Below, piece after piece: positions 32,879-42,020 of a stretch of DNA of 43,220 nucleotides; within the stretch, counting starts at the first letter, position 1, and each line of letters begins with the position of its first letter. The DNA lies in the NCBI GenBank assembly GCA_022448645.1, contig JAKVBZ010000042.1, forward strand, positions 1-43,220, written 5' to 3'. This DNA comes from Pirellulaceae bacterium. GTDB taxonomy: Bacteria; Planctomycetota; Planctomycetia; Pirellulales; Pirellulaceae. The position numbers and the translations under genes were made by a program. The notes under the pieces were generated by a model, which ran no database searches, was not told where the DNA came from, and saw only the letters and a program-made list of their open reading frames with translations.

Positions 32879-33358
32879 TCAAATGTCCCACCAGAAACAG
32901 ACGATGGCAAATAATGCCATGGCGACTGCCACCAGACCGTACCATTTGCCGTGGTGGATCGTAGGGTGGCTCAAACCAACGATTCCCAAGAGCAGACTCA
33001 ACACTGCACACAATAGAGAAAAACGCTGCTCGATAACCAACATGGTTTCGGTTTGCTGGATTGGCAACCAACCAGGCACCAACCATGCGAGGCTTATCAG
33101 TGAGAGCCCCCAGGCGCTTAGGGCCGAGCGGTTCCAAGGGCGTTTTTGATTCTCCGTCGACAATGCGAAGGTTTGCGATTGTCGTTGAAGGAACACTCCG
33201 ATTGCCCAGACGACAAACAACAAGCCGCTGGTAGCTACCAAGATCAACGCACTCTGTCGGCTGTGGCTCCAGGCACCTATGGTCTGAATGACACACCACA
33301 AGACGATCAAGCCCAAGACAGCGGCCATGATCAGTCGGTTCGACGTTTCGGTACGCAT
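32879..33358 (-). CDS. Small integral membrane protein of unknown function
   Basis: Predicted inner-membrane protein of 159 residues with four hydrophobic segments: LIMAAVLGLIVLWCVIQTIG, LILVATSGLLFVVWAIGVF, LSAWGLSLISLAWLVPG plus LLCAVLSLLLGIVGL, and LVAVAMALFAIVCFWW at the end. The start at 33358 (MRTETSNRL) was chosen because the longer frame from 33454 would overlap the upstream gene by 32 bases. No family was recognised. It follows a small conserved gene on the same strand and converges on the flotillin gene. Confidence 0.65.
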   Translation of the reverse strand: MRTETSNRLIMAAVLGLIVLWCVIQTIGAWSHSRQSALILVATSGLLFVVWAIGVFLQRQSQTFALSTENQKRPWNRSALSAWGLSLISLAWLVPGWLPIQQTETMLVIEQRFSLLCAVLSLLLGIVGLSHPTIHHGKWYGLVAVAMALFAIVCFWWDI

Positions 33359-33422
33359 GGTGCGCGATCCGATCAAGAAAACAATATCCGTGGTATGGTG
33401 ACGAAAAAGTTTCCCGGCTTCA

Positions 33423-33704
33423 TCAGCTAAGGATTTGCAAGTCGGAAAACTCATCGAGCGTTATTGTGCTCAATTCCCCGTTTTCATGCTTCAAAACGAT
33501 CACATCGCTGAAGACTTTGTCGTCGTGGTTCCGTCGGTAGTGCAGCCCATGGCGCCGTCGTTCTTTGCGCACCACCGTACCAGACGTTGTGGTGAACCAC
33601 CGCTGGTAGCCAACTTTGACTTCGTGCTTTAGCTCCACGCGATCGCCGGGTTGGATTTGCTGAAAAACCAGCAATGTTTGAGCATAGGACATGGTCTTCG
33701 CCAT
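33423..33704 (-). CDS. Small conserved protein, possible SH3/KOW-like fold
   Basis: Cytosolic protein of 93 residues (or 89 from a second Met). The central part (IQPGDRVELKHEVKVGYQRW, then TSGTVVRKERRRHGLHYRRN) is rich in beta strands with a GDRVEL...GTVV pattern, like small SH3/KOW-type barrels that bind RNA or protein; this is only a resemblance. The middle is very basic (RKERRRHGLHYRRNHDD) and the end is acidic. It lies 31 bases after ilvC on the same strand and before the small membrane protein gene, so it may be read from the ilv transcript. Confidence 0.65.
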   Translation of the reverse strand: MAKTMSYAQTLLVFQQIQPGDRVELKHEVKVGYQRWFTTTSGTVVRKERRRHGLHYRRNHDDKVFSDVIVLKHENGELSTITLDEFSDLQILS

Positions 33705-33735
33705 CTATGATGAATCAAAATTTCTAGATGGGACG

Positions 33736-34740
33736 TTAGACTTCCTTGGCATCGATCCATGTCATCAGCCGGCGTAACCGGAGACCTACTTCTTCGATGG
33801 GATGCTCGCGTTGCCGCCTGCGAGTAGCTTGGAAGGATGCCGCACCTGCTCGATTTTCCAGGATCCAATCCCGCGCGAATTGACCAGTCTGTACTTCGTG
33901 CAGGATCTTTTTCATTTCTGCTCGCGTTTCCTCGGTGACAATGCGGGATCCACGTGTATAGTCACCGTATTCGGCCGTATTCGATACGCTATACCGCATA
34001 TAGCTCAAACCGCCTTCGTAAAACAGATCAACGATCAGCTTAAGTTCATGCATGCATTCGAAGTATGCCATCTCAGGCTGATAGCCTGCTTCCACCAACG
34101 TATCGAAAGCGGCTTTGACCAGTTCACTTACTCCACCACATAGCACGACCTGTTCGCCAAATAAATCGGTTTCTGTTTCTTCGGCGAAGGTGGTTTGGAT
34201 CACGCCGCCACGTGTTCCGCCAATTCCTTTGGCATAAGCCAGACCTTGTGCCAATTCTTCTTCGCCCGCTTCTTCACTGAGAGCGATCAAGCATGGCACG
34301 CCACCGCCACGTTCGAATTCACTGCGGACCAGGTGTCCCGGGCCTTTAGGTGCCACTAGCAAGGAATGTACCCCCGCTGGCGCTTTGACTTGATCGAAGT
34401 GAACATTGAATCCGTGTGAGCACATGAGCAAGTTGCCTGGCTCCAGATGAGGCCGAATATATTCACGGTAAATGTCACCTTGCACTTCATCAGGAAGTAG
34501 GATGTTGACCAGGTCACCTTGTTTGGTTGCCTCGTCGATGGGTAACGGCTGAAAACCGTGGCTGACGGCCAAATCGTAGTTTGGGCTGCCGGAGCGCTGT
34601 CCGACGATCACATTACATCCGCTGTCGCGCAGATTTTGTGCCTGTGCGTGTCCTTGGGAACCGTATCCCAAAATGGCGATGGTTTGGTCTTTGAGACGAG
34701 CCAGATCCGCGTCATTGTCATAATAAGTTTTTGCTGTCAT
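33736..34740 (-). CDS. ilvC: Ketol-acid reductoisomerase
   Basis: Second common enzyme of branched-chain amino acid synthesis: converts acetolactate or acetohydroxybutyrate to the dihydroxy acid with NAD(P)H and Mg. The Rossmann motif ILGYGSQGHAQAQNLRDSG is at ~23-41, and VIVGQRSGSP carries the Arg/Ser cofactor-specificity loop, which points to NADPH. The ending and length (334 residues, class I) are normal, with C-terminal metal-binding GGLSYMRYSVSNTAEYGDYTRG (in part) present. The start at 34740 (MTAKTYYDNDADL) fits the family; a longer frame from 34800 adds a Lys-rich leader. It lies 88 bases after ilvH on the same strand. Confidence 0.96.
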   Translation of the reverse strand: MTAKTYYDNDADLARLKDQTIAILGYGSQGHAQAQNLRDSGCNVIVGQRSGSPNYDLAVSHGFQPLPIDEATKQGDLVNILLPDEVQGDIYREYIRPHLEPGNLLMCSHGFNVHFDQVKAPAGVHSLLVAPKGPGHLVRSEFERGGGVPCLIALSEEAGEEELAQGLAYAKGIGGTRGGVIQTTFAEETETDLFGEQVVLCGGVSELVKAAFDTLVEAGYQPEMAYFECMHELKLIVDLFYEGGLSYMRYSVSNTAEYGDYTRGSRIVTEETRAEMKKILHEVQTGQFARDWILENRAGAASFQATRRRQREHPIEEVGLRLRRLMTWIDAKEV

Positions 34741-34828
34741 CTTGCCGTATTTTTCCTTTTTCTTCTTCGTACTTGAATTTCGCTTTGAGGTGATAAGCAT
34801 CCCATGGCGGTGTTACAGAATTCAACCG

Positions 34829-35386
34829 TCATTTGGAGCCAGCATCTTCGAGAATCCGTCCTGATCCGTCATGTGAACCGGACGCCGAAGCAACTGCAGA
34901 CGTTGGTGCACTGCTACGAACCATGGCGATCCTACCGGTGCGAGCCAACTCGACGATTCCGTAAGGTCGAATAAGCTCGATGAATGCTTCAATCTTCCGT
35001 TCTTGACCGGCGATTTCAATCATCACTTCGTGGGCACCAACGTCCACGATCTTACCGCGAAAGATTTCCACCAACTCCCGGACTTCGCTGCGCTTGCCAC
35101 CAGGACTTGCCTTGACCTTGAGAAGCATCAAGTCCCGTTCCACGTGATCCTGGGCGCTGACGTCCACCACCTTCACGACGGTAACGATTTTTTCCAGCTG
35201 TTTTCGTACTTGCTCTAAAACTCGGTTGTCTCCTACGACAACAAATGTCATGCGCGAGAGATCGGGGCTTTCTGTTTCTCCAACGGCCAGCGAATTAATA
35301 TTGAATCCGCGCGACGCGAGCATGCCGGAGATGTGAGCCAATACTCCGGGTACATTTTGTACCAAAGCCGAAAGAACGTGACGCAT
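34829..35386 (-). CDS. ilvH: Acetolactate synthase small (regulatory) subunit
   Basis: Regulatory subunit that gives valine feedback control to the catalytic subunit. The ACT domain at the N terminus is MRHVLSALVQNVPGVLAHISG, with RGFNINSLAVGETE (in part), typical of IlvH. The C-terminal domain has LLKVKASPGGKRSEVRELVEIFRGKIVDVG and a GIVELARTGRIAM ending (in part). Length is 185 residues from the ATG at 35386, with a Ser/Gly-rich tail of ~25. A longer frame to 35488 lacks family support. It is followed by ilvC; the catalytic subunit gene ilvB is not in the window. Confidence 0.94.
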   Translation of the reverse strand: MRHVLSALVQNVPGVLAHISGMLASRGFNINSLAVGETESPDLSRMTFVVVGDNRVLEQVRKQLEKIVTVVKVVDVSAQDHVERDLMLLKVKASPGGKRSEVRELVEIFRGKIVDVGAHEVMIEIAGQERKIEAFIELIRPYGIVELARTGRIAMVRSSAPTSAVASASGSHDGSGRILEDAGSK

Positions 35387-35559
35387 GGAAATTCCAAGTA
35401 TCGTGTGTGTCCACCGGGAGCCAAACTCATCATCATAACTGTCGTTGCCTGTAGCAACAAGTGTGCCAGCCAAACCCTCGAGAAGCATTCTTCAGTCAGG
35501 GAGAAGGGTTACCGGCATCCAGTTCAGGAGTTCGGAAGCGATGGGGGAGGACTCATGGA

Positions 35560-36423
35560 TCAGGCTGCCTGCTGCGTTGAGGCAGCTTGGAGCTGGACTT
35601 GCTGGTGTGAATAGCCATCACACAAATGCATCATCAGCTCCAAAATGAGCAAATCGGCCCGATTCATGACGTGCCGAGCACTGCGATTCCCTAAGCTTTG
35701 GACCGTTTCTTCGAGGATCTGCAGATGGATTTGTAGAGTTTGTTGAGCCGATATTCCCGCGGCTGCCAAGGAATCGGCCAAGGACCGTAGCTCAGCGTTG
35801 AGACTTCCTGAACCCATCACAATATACGTACGCAGCAAGTCACGGTAACGATTGGAAAATGTGGTTAGATCGACCGTCGCTTTGCCGTGATCTTTGTCAT
35901 GCGAATGTTGACTCGCATCCACGTCGCAAATCTGCCCTAATTTCCAAATTAATCCTCGTTGTTGTGTCAGCAAATGACTGGCTTCGTTGTGTTCAATCTG
36001 CAGCCGCTGGCGTTGCTGGTTTAGCAGACGCAGATTTTCTGCTAGCAACTCTCTCCGCTCCACTCCACGTGCAATATGCCATAATAGTTCCCGCACGGTT
36101 GCTTGGGCCAGGCAGACATAGCTGTCCGCTCCGGCTTCGTAGCACATGACGTTCATTTCCGATGATGGCAGGTTTCCGACCACTGTTGCGGGCAACATCT
36201 CTCCTTCGGCAGCCCGCAGCGCTTCCAAGAACACAATGGCGTCCAATGAGCCTGGATCATGATGGACCAGTAAAGCGTCAAAAGACTTATCGCGTAGACG
36301 TATGAGAGCAGCTGACTGACCTTCGACGTTCTCCGTCGTTACCTGCGAAACACTATCTTCGGCAAACACACGAGTTAACCACTCTGACTCCCTGCCTTCA
36401 CCCATTACCATCAAAAGGTGCAT
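35560..36423 (-). CDS. Degenerate receiver-domain protein with helical C terminus
   Basis: Protein of 287 residues (longer if started at 36480). The first ~120 residues follow the CheY-like receiver pattern: a hydrophobic first strand (MHLLMVMGEGRESEWL), FDALLVHHDPGSLDAIVFLEALRAAE (in part) and a later GADSYVCLAQATVRELLWHI, as in the receiver helix 4 to 5 region. The phospho-accepting Asp position appears to be His (DALLVH) and the conserved Lys strand reads ATVVGNL, so phosphorylation is unlikely. The C-terminal half is helical (QQRQRLQIEHNEASHLLTQQRG in part) without a DNA-binding or catalytic motif. It follows no clear operon; its role is unknown. Confidence 0.6.
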   Translation of the reverse strand: MHLLMVMGEGRESEWLTRVFAEDSVSQVTTENVEGQSAALIRLRDKSFDALLVHHDPGSLDAIVFLEALRAAEGEMLPATVVGNLPSSEMNVMCYEAGADSYVCLAQATVRELLWHIARGVERRELLAENLRLLNQQRQRLQIEHNEASHLLTQQRGLIWKLGQICDVDASQHSHDKDHGKATVDLTTFSNRYRDLLRTYIVMGSGSLNAELRSLADSLAAAGISAQQTLQIHLQILEETVQSLGNRSARHVMNRADLLILELMMHLCDGYSHQQVQLQAASTQQAA

Positions 36424-36763
36424 GTGAGTCGGTAGGCATCCCCATCGTGCAGCAGAATGTCGAGAAAAGTCTGGGGCCATGGGTGGGATGAATGGAGGAT
36501 GGTGAGTTGGAAGGTTGGTGAAAGGGCAATGGCCGCGAGCTCGGAAACGGTAATCGAACGTTCCTCACACCGTCAATAGCTAGCACGCCACCTGCGATCT
36601 TGACCCGCCTCCTACAGTTCTCATACCCTTCCGCTGTCGGCGCCCCAGCGTGCCACGGACGATCCGAGTACGCCGCAACACGGACGGCACGAAGCGCTCA
36701 GCGTTTCGCGGAACAGATGAAATCGAACGCCATTCTCTCATTGCCTTGCTGGAGTAGAAATCG

Positions 36764-37930
36764 ATGAGCACAGATCTCGCAGCTCATTCGTTGTCAACAA
36801 CGGAAATCCCGGTACCACTATTGGACGTTTCGCGATCCAACACTCCTTTGCGAGATGAGATACTCAGCGCCATCACCCGGGTGATTGACTCAGGTGCTTT
36901 TGTCCTGGGTCCGGCTTGTCAAGATTTGGAAGCAACTGTCGCTGCCAAGTGTCAAACGAAATACGGTATCGGTTGTGCCTCGGGGAGTGACGCACTGTTG
37001 CTGGCGCTGATGGCCTTGGAAGTCGGACCGGGGGATGAAGTGATCGTTCCCAGTTTTACATTCTTTGCAACCGCCAGTGCTGTTTGGCGTTTGGGAGCAA
37101 CACCGGTCTTTGTCGATATTGATCCCCGCACGTTTAATGTTGATCCACACTGTGTGCGCAGCGCGATTACACCCGCCACCAAAGCTGTGATTCCGGTGCA
37201 CTTGTTTGGTCTTTGTGCGGAAATGGACGCCTTGAATACATTGGCTCAGCAGCATCAGTTACATCTGATCGAAGATGCAGCCCAGGCGATCGGTGCGCAG
37301 TATCGCGGCCAAGCAGCCGGTAGCATTGGCCAAATCGGCTGCTTCAGTTTCTACCCGACAAAGAATCTCGGTGGCTTTGGGGATGGTGGAATGCTCACCA
37401 CTTCAGAGGATGCCCTGGCACAGCGACTGCAGCTCCTGCGAGGGCACGGTATGCATCCCCGGTATTACCACAAAATGGTCGGGATCAACAGCCGTTTGGA
37501 TGCTATCCAAGCCGCCGTGTTAAATGTCAAAATCGCACACCTCGACGCGTGGGCTCAAGCAAGGCAGCGCAACGCACAACGATATACAGAACTCTTTGAG
37601 TCATGTGGACTCAATCAACGAATCGGTTTGCCTCACTATGATGAGCACTGCGAACACATATGGAATCAATATACGATTCGAATCCGAGATGAGCGCCGCA
37701 CAGAACTGCGAACCTATCTGCAGGACCGACAAGTGGGCACGGAAATCTATTACCCAGTCCCGCTCCACCAACAGCATTGCTTCCAGTCGTTAGGATACGA
37801 AGCTGGTAGTTTGCCGGAAACCGAACGGGCAGCTGCTGAGGTTTTAAGCCTCCCGATTTACCCAGAGGTCACCGCATCTGAGCAACAAACCGTTGTCCAT
37901 CATATTCACCAATTCTTCGAAACGAAGTGA
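36764..37930 (+). CDS. DegT/DnrJ/EryC1-family sugar aminotransferase
   Basis: PLP-dependent aminotransferase of nucleotide-linked keto-sugars, 388 residues, cytosolic. Features in order: GSDALLLALMAL (cofactor phosphate site, ~74), VIVPSFTFFATASAVWRLGATPVFVDIDP (in part, ~94-120), VIPVHLFGL, IEDAAQAIGA with the PLP-nitrogen Asp171, and FYPTKNLGGFGDGGM with the Schiff-base Lys200. The C-terminal part (IYYPVPLHQQHCF, LPIYPE) is typical. GGAG lies 8-11 bases before the ATG at 36764. The family makes amino sugars for polysaccharide, lipopolysaccharide or glycan modification; the sequence resembles WbpE-type enzymes, but the substrate is not certain. It converges on the Gfo/Idh/MocA gene. Confidence 0.92.
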   Translation: MSTDLAAHSLSTTEIPVPLLDVSRSNTPLRDEILSAITRVIDSGAFVLGPACQDLEATVAAKCQTKYGIGCASGSDALLLALMALEVGPGDEVIVPSFTFFATASAVWRLGATPVFVDIDPRTFNVDPHCVRSAITPATKAVIPVHLFGLCAEMDALNTLAQQHQLHLIEDAAQAIGAQYRGQAAGSIGQIGCFSFYPTKNLGGFGDGGMLTTSEDALAQRLQLLRGHGMHPRYYHKMVGINSRLDAIQAAVLNVKIAHLDAWAQARQRNAQRYTELFESCGLNQRIGLPHYDEHCEHIWNQYTIRIRDERRTELRTYLQDRQVGTEIYYPVPLHQQHCFQSLGYEAGSLPETERAAAEVLSLPIYPEVTASEQQTVVHHIHQFFETK

Positions 37931-38091
37931 TGGCGAGATCCTCGTCAGGTATCGTTCGTCAGATAGAACCGACTCTGGCTGCAGTCGCTTACTGCCCCGC
38001 CAGTGGTATTTGCAGGTTCTCGTTCGATGCCTGCGATTGGGCGGTAGGCAATGAAGCTACAACGCCGACCGTTTGGGCGCAACCGCTGATG

Positions 38092-39093
38092 CTAAATTTC
38101 CTGCCAAGTCCCCTCTTCCAAACTACGGAGTGACGCTAAATTCGTCTGCAGTGTCGTGATTCCGTCAACCAAGGGACACAATGGCTGATCGGTGCCGGCG
38201 ATGGAATCCAGAAAGTTATTTGCCTGGATGACATAAAGTGTATCACGTTCGGGCACGTCAATTTGTTCGTGATTCCAATCGGTGACCGGTTCTGAAATCC
38301 AGGAACATCGCAACTGTTTCAAATCACTGCAAACTGCTCCTTGTTCGCACACCACCGTGATCGAAGAGTCATTGGAGGGTTCATACATGTTGAGTGCAAA
38401 GGAAGCCAATACGCGACCGTGTCGAGCTATGGTGTGAACGGTGTCTTCGACAGTCACACCGTCCAGATGAAGATGCTCGGCGTCTGTCATGACCCGAGTG
38501 GTCGGGCCAACGATCCATTCGACTGAGTTATAAAAGTGTGTCAAAGCGTCCTGTATGGCGCCACCACCATCCTCACGTCGGGCAAAATAAACATCTCGAT
38601 AGGCAGGTCGAAACTGTGCGAACGGATGGCCCAGAACAACACGCACTTGCAGGGGGTTGCCAAAACGTCCCGAGTCAACCTGTTGCTTCAGTCGTTGCAG
38701 GGCAGGGTGCGCGCGCTGTACGTAGCCGACAGCGGCAACCACCGAATTTGCGGCAACCGCTTCTTGCAATTCCACAATACCAGCCGTCGATGTACTTAAC
38801 GGCTTTTCGATCAGCAGATGACACCCAAGCTTTGCCAATTGCACAGCAATAGGCACATGGTATGGAGCTGGTGTGGCGATGACAGCTGCTGACCAGCGCC
38901 CATGCTCGATTGCCGTCTCCACAGTGTCGAATGCGGCTGACACGTCATACTGTTCAGCGATCTTTTTACGTAGTGACTCATTCGGTTCACAAAGGGCCAC
39001 CTCGCAACGGTCTGTTTTCTGAAAACATCTTAAATGACGCTCGCCGATGGAACCGACGCCGACCACCAACAGTTGAATAGGTTCTTCTGGCAT
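38092..39093 (-). CDS. Gfo/Idh/MocA-family oxidoreductase
   Basis: NAD(P)-dependent sugar oxidoreductase of 333 residues, cytosolic. The Rossmann motif VVGVGSIGERHLRCF is at ~10-24, and a middle IEKPLSTSTAGIVELQEA with the EKP motif (catalytic Lys) identifies the family. The C-terminal alpha/beta domain follows (GGGAIQDALTHFYNSVEWIVG in part). AAGGGA lies before the ATG at 39093. It is 21 bases after the rhamnose mutarotase gene on the same strand, which suggests a role in the same sugar pathway; the substrate is unknown. Confidence 0.9.
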   Translation of the reverse strand: MPEEPIQLLVVGVGSIGERHLRCFQKTDRCEVALCEPNESLRKKIAEQYDVSAAFDTVETAIEHGRWSAAVIATPAPYHVPIAVQLAKLGCHLLIEKPLSTSTAGIVELQEAVAANSVVAAVGYVQRAHPALQRLKQQVDSGRFGNPLQVRVVLGHPFAQFRPAYRDVYFARREDGGGAIQDALTHFYNSVEWIVGPTTRVMTDAEHLHLDGVTVEDTVHTIARHGRVLASFALNMYEPSNDSSITVVCEQGAVCSDLKQLRCSWISEPVTDWNHEQIDVPERDTLYVIQANNFLDSIAGTDQPLCPLVDGITTLQTNLASLRSLEEGTWQEI

Positions 39094-39114
39094 TCATCGT
39101 TCCCTTGTTCATCA

Positions 39115-39432
39115 TCAATCCAATTGAAACATCGGCTGGAGTTCCCAGATCTTGGGAGTATTGTCTGCTTCGGTCTCCATAATATCTGCCATGTAATCCC
39201 ACCACTTACGCACAATTGCATGATTCGGCAAATCGTCCATCGTATGGCCGTCGGCACGCCACAGTACGGCAAACAGCGCATGCGATGATTCATCCAGGTA
39301 AATGGAGTAGTCACGGACACCAGAGCTAGTTAATAACTCAGACAATTCCGGCCAAATTTGATCGTGTCGACGCTTGTATTCCACTGCGCAGCCGGGATTG
39401 AGTTGCATGCGGAAAGCGATTTTTTCAGGCAT
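39115..39432 (-). CDS. rhaM: L-rhamnose mutarotase
   Basis: Small dimeric cytosolic enzyme, 105 residues, that interconverts the alpha and beta anomers of L-rhamnose. Family features are the start IAFRMQLNPGCAVEYKRRHD with the catalytic His, then IWPELSELLTSSGVRDYSIYLDE and LFAVLWRAD, and the end WWDYMADIMETEADNTP (given in part). The start at 39432 is supported by GGAGGT a few bases upstream. It lies between the SDR gene (101 bases upstream) and the Gfo/Idh/MocA gene (21 bases downstream), all on the minus strand, as expected for a rhamnose catabolic operon. Confidence 0.92.
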   Translation of the reverse strand: MPEKIAFRMQLNPGCAVEYKRRHDQIWPELSELLTSSGVRDYSIYLDESSHALFAVLWRADGHTMDDLPNHAIVRKWWDYMADIMETEADNTPKIWELQPMFQLD

Positions 39433-39533
39433 GGAAACCTCCAAGAATTCGAAGCCCAGAAGCATGTGAAACGAACTCAACTAGCGTTGTCATCCTTTGA
39501 TGGAAGCACAAAGGATGAAAGCCACCCAGACAA

Positions 39534-40316
39534 CTATTGGAGATTAACGAACATGCCGCCGTCAACCAGTAGTGCGGCACCGGTGACGTAGCTGGCCATA
39601 TCCGATGCAAGAAACGCCACACACGAAGCGACATCTTCGGGATGGCCGATGCGCCCCAGGGGTATTCGCTTGTGAAAGTACGCTAGTTTTTTTTCGTCCG
39701 ACAGGTCTTCTCGATTTAAATCAGTGAGGATAGCACCGGGCATGACGCTGTTACAGCGAATGCCGAAAGGTCCGAGCGCAATAGCACACGATTGCATCAA
39801 GGAATGAATGCCCGCTTTGGTGGGCGTATAATGAGTCTGGAAGGCACCGCCGACCAGGGCGCTAATCGAACTCGTCCCCACGATCGCTCCTCCCGTCCCT
39901 TGTTCCTTCATCTGCCTGGCAACCGCCTGCGTAATATAAAATGCACCGTGCAGATTCACGTGTAGGGTCTGTTCCACCATTTCGGTAGGCATGTCCAAAA
40001 AACCGTGCATGGCACAAATGCCAGCGTTACTCGCCAAGACGTCGACACCACCCAAAGACTGCACGGCCGACTCCACCAGTTGTCGCGATGTTTCCGGCCG
40101 GGCAATATCACCCTCCACAGCCGTACAAGTCCGTCCCAAACCTTCGACTTCATCCACCACTTCTTCGATAGCCGTACGTTTTCCATGACCATCGTCATTG
40201 GATGCTAAATACCCGATGACGACGTCACAACCTTGACGCGCCAACTCGACAGAAATAGCTCGACCGATGCCTCTGGAGCCTCCTGTTATGATTGCTCGTT
40301 TGTTTTCCAATAACAT
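39534..40316 (-). CDS. SDR dehydrogenase, L-rhamnose 1-dehydrogenase-like
   Basis: Short-chain dehydrogenase of 260 residues. Cofactor motif TGGSRGIG is at 11-18, NAG at 97-99, and the catalytic Ser150, Tyr163 and Lys167 lie in GTSSISALVGG and THYTPTKAG. The stretches GFLDMP, SSISALVGGAFQTHYTPTKAG (in part), SLMQSCAIALGPFGIRCN and the end LLVDGGMFVNLQ match what is recalled of bacterial L-rhamnose 1-dehydrogenases, which oxidise L-rhamnose to rhamnono-lactone with NAD(P)+. AAAGGATGA precedes the ATG and lies against the stop of the upstream gene (13 bases apart). The adjacent rhaM supports the substrate; L-fucose or related sugars remain possible. Confidence 0.87.
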   Translation of the reverse strand: MLLENKRAIITGGSRGIGRAISVELARQGCDVVIGYLASNDDGHGKRTAIEEVVDEVEGLGRTCTAVEGDIARPETSRQLVESAVQSLGGVDVLASNAGICAMHGFLDMPTEMVEQTLHVNLHGAFYITQAVARQMKEQGTGGAIVGTSSISALVGGAFQTHYTPTKAGIHSLMQSCAIALGPFGIRCNSVMPGAILTDLNREDLSDEKKLAYFHKRIPLGRIGHPEDVASCVAFLASDMASYVTGAALLVDGGMFVNLQ

Positions 40317-40329
40317 CGCGGATCATCCT

Positions 40330-41721
40330 TTAGTGAGATTTGCTGCCGGGTTGAGGCAGCTTGTTGGTGTTGACGTAGCTGGTGATGCGATCTCCCCAGC
40401 CGTTGATGACTCCCTTCAATTCATCTCGCTGTTCACTGGTGCAATTGCGAAAGGCTTTACTCTTGGACGCGAGGCTTAAAGCGCCTCGACATTTGTCGAT
40501 AATTTCAAGTTTTTCTTTTTCACTCCCGCTTTTTCTCATCTGTTCGTACTCAAATCGAATCGAATCGCCCAAGTCCTGCATGATAATCTGTAGCCCATCC
40601 CCCGCAGACGTTTTGGGATCAGCTAACTTGTTAGTCAATTGGCTCAAATTCTTGCGAGCCGTTCCGGCAATACTCACCTGTTCTGTGTCAGGAACTTGGC
40701 CGCGCTCTAAGACTTGGGTTGCGAATTTGTGCAGTGCTGTCTTTTTGGATTTTTTGGCTGCCATCATCAAGCCCACGACCCGGTCCACTATCATGGTGGC
40801 CGACTTGGTGTCTTCGTGGGGCGCCGACAAGTAGTCCGGTCGCAAATAAACTTCGGTTAAACGGCACAATGGATTGGGAAGCGTGCTAAACTTGTGCTTG
40901 GCAATTTGAAAAAAACTATCAATCCAGGTGGGACCTTTGGCGACCGGCTCTCGCCGCTGACGCCTTTTTTCGTTGGCTTGTTGTCGTTTCAAATGAAGGT
41001 CACCGTTGCGTTCTTCTAGTAATTCCCTGAGCTGATTCTCAGCAGCTTTCGTTGGCTTTAGCCATTCCCATTGATCCTTGTCGTCTGCGTCGGTGCCCAA
41101 TCCCCAAGCATGACTTGTCATTGTCTTGGCGTCGGCCGTATTCCGATCAAACACCCAGGTAGGTGGTTCTCCCGGAGGGCGAGGTGGCAGCGGCACTTCG
41201 CTTGCTATTGCGCTGGAGGCATCCGGCAAGGTTCTGGCCGCGGCCGGTTTACCAGTTTTCTCCGTGTCCGTTTTCGTTTTTAGCTGATTCCAATTGGCAA
41301 GAGGCTTGGCGGCCAGTGGCGCCAGTACCGTTTCGGCAGGTGTTTCCTTGCCGAACTGAGGCATCTCGATCACTTTACCGTCGGTCGTTTGCAATTCGCG
41401 GACGAGAATTTCGCGAACTTTCTTTTTTTCGGCAACGACACAGACTTTTAGTTTGGCCAGGGGTTGAGCCTCACCGATTGATTCGCCTTTGATGGAGAAA
41501 AAGTGAACCACCGTACCGTCACGGCAGTTGTAGTTGTTCCACTCTCCACTCGGCACCTTTGCCTGGACCAACTTTTGGGCGATTCGCCGGGAATATTCGG
41601 AGCCTCTCTGGGAAAAATCGAGACAATATCGGTTGGAACCGGCACACACAATCACCACGGTGGGACCGTCGGACGGAGATCCTGGTGCATCGTTTTTCAA
41701 ACTAGTGTCTTTCGTAGCCAT
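40330..41721 (-). CDS. Protein of unknown function, 463 residues
   Basis: Intact frame, starting MATKDTSLKNDAPGSPSDGP. The N-terminal region (PTVVIVCAGSNRYCLDFSQRGSEYS in part) has a short beta strand and two cysteines; a low-complexity Pro/Glu/Thr/Lys-rich linker follows (~130-210), then a basic helical part (LHLKRQQANEKRRQRREPVAKG in part) and a mostly helical C-terminal half. No signal peptide, transmembrane segment or catalytic motif was recognised. AGGAC precedes the ATG at 41721. Its stop is 13 bases from the start of the SDR gene, so it is probably the first gene of the rhamnose-type operon, although nothing in its sequence indicates a metabolic role. Confidence 0.65.
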   Translation of the reverse strand: MATKDTSLKNDAPGSPSDGPTVVIVCAGSNRYCLDFSQRGSEYSRRIAQKLVQAKVPSGEWNNYNCRDGTVVHFFSIKGESIGEAQPLAKLKVCVVAEKKKVREILVRELQTTDGKVIEMPQFGKETPAETVLAPLAAKPLANWNQLKTKTDTEKTGKPAAARTLPDASSAIASEVPLPPRPPGEPPTWVFDRNTADAKTMTSHAWGLGTDADDKDQWEWLKPTKAAENQLRELLEERNGDLHLKRQQANEKRRQRREPVAKGPTWIDSFFQIAKHKFSTLPNPLCRLTEVYLRPDYLSAPHEDTKSATMIVDRVVGLMMAAKKSKKTALHKFATQVLERGQVPDTEQVSIAGTARKNLSQLTNKLADPKTSAGDGLQIIMQDLGDSIRFEYEQMRKSGSEKEKLEIIDKCRGALSLASKSKAFRNCTSEQRDELKGVINGWGDRITSYVNTNKLPQPGSKSH

Positions 41722-42020
41722 ATGAAGTCCTGACCGATGAGCCAATTCCGCAAACCGTTGAGGAGGAAGCCGACCTATCTATTATATCGTGACTGCCGCC
41801 GGCTTCGCAGGCGGACAGATCCTGCAATAATAGGGCCAGCGGTAGTAGTCTCCGTTTCCTAGTTTCACGCGTGGGATTGTGGAGTCAATCACCTCGGACA
41901 CATTGGACTAGCGGCCGCGGCTTTGGGAAGATCCGGTCTCTCCAGTCTTGAATATAACCCAACCCTGTTGCAGGTACTCTAGGTCTCATTTTACTCACAT
42001 TCAGGAAATACGAACCGATC
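41722..42020. other. Divergent control region of the two sugar gene units
   Basis: About 300 bases between the minus-strand operon and the plus-strand hydroxyacid dehydrogenase. No gene is seen. The promoters of both units must lie here; no clear operator could be named. Confidence 0.5.

Noticed and set aside
37927..38133. Short plus-strand frame after the aminotransferase gene
   Set aside because: It overlaps the 3' end of the opposite Gfo/Idh/MocA gene, lacks a ribosome binding site of its own and has no known pattern.
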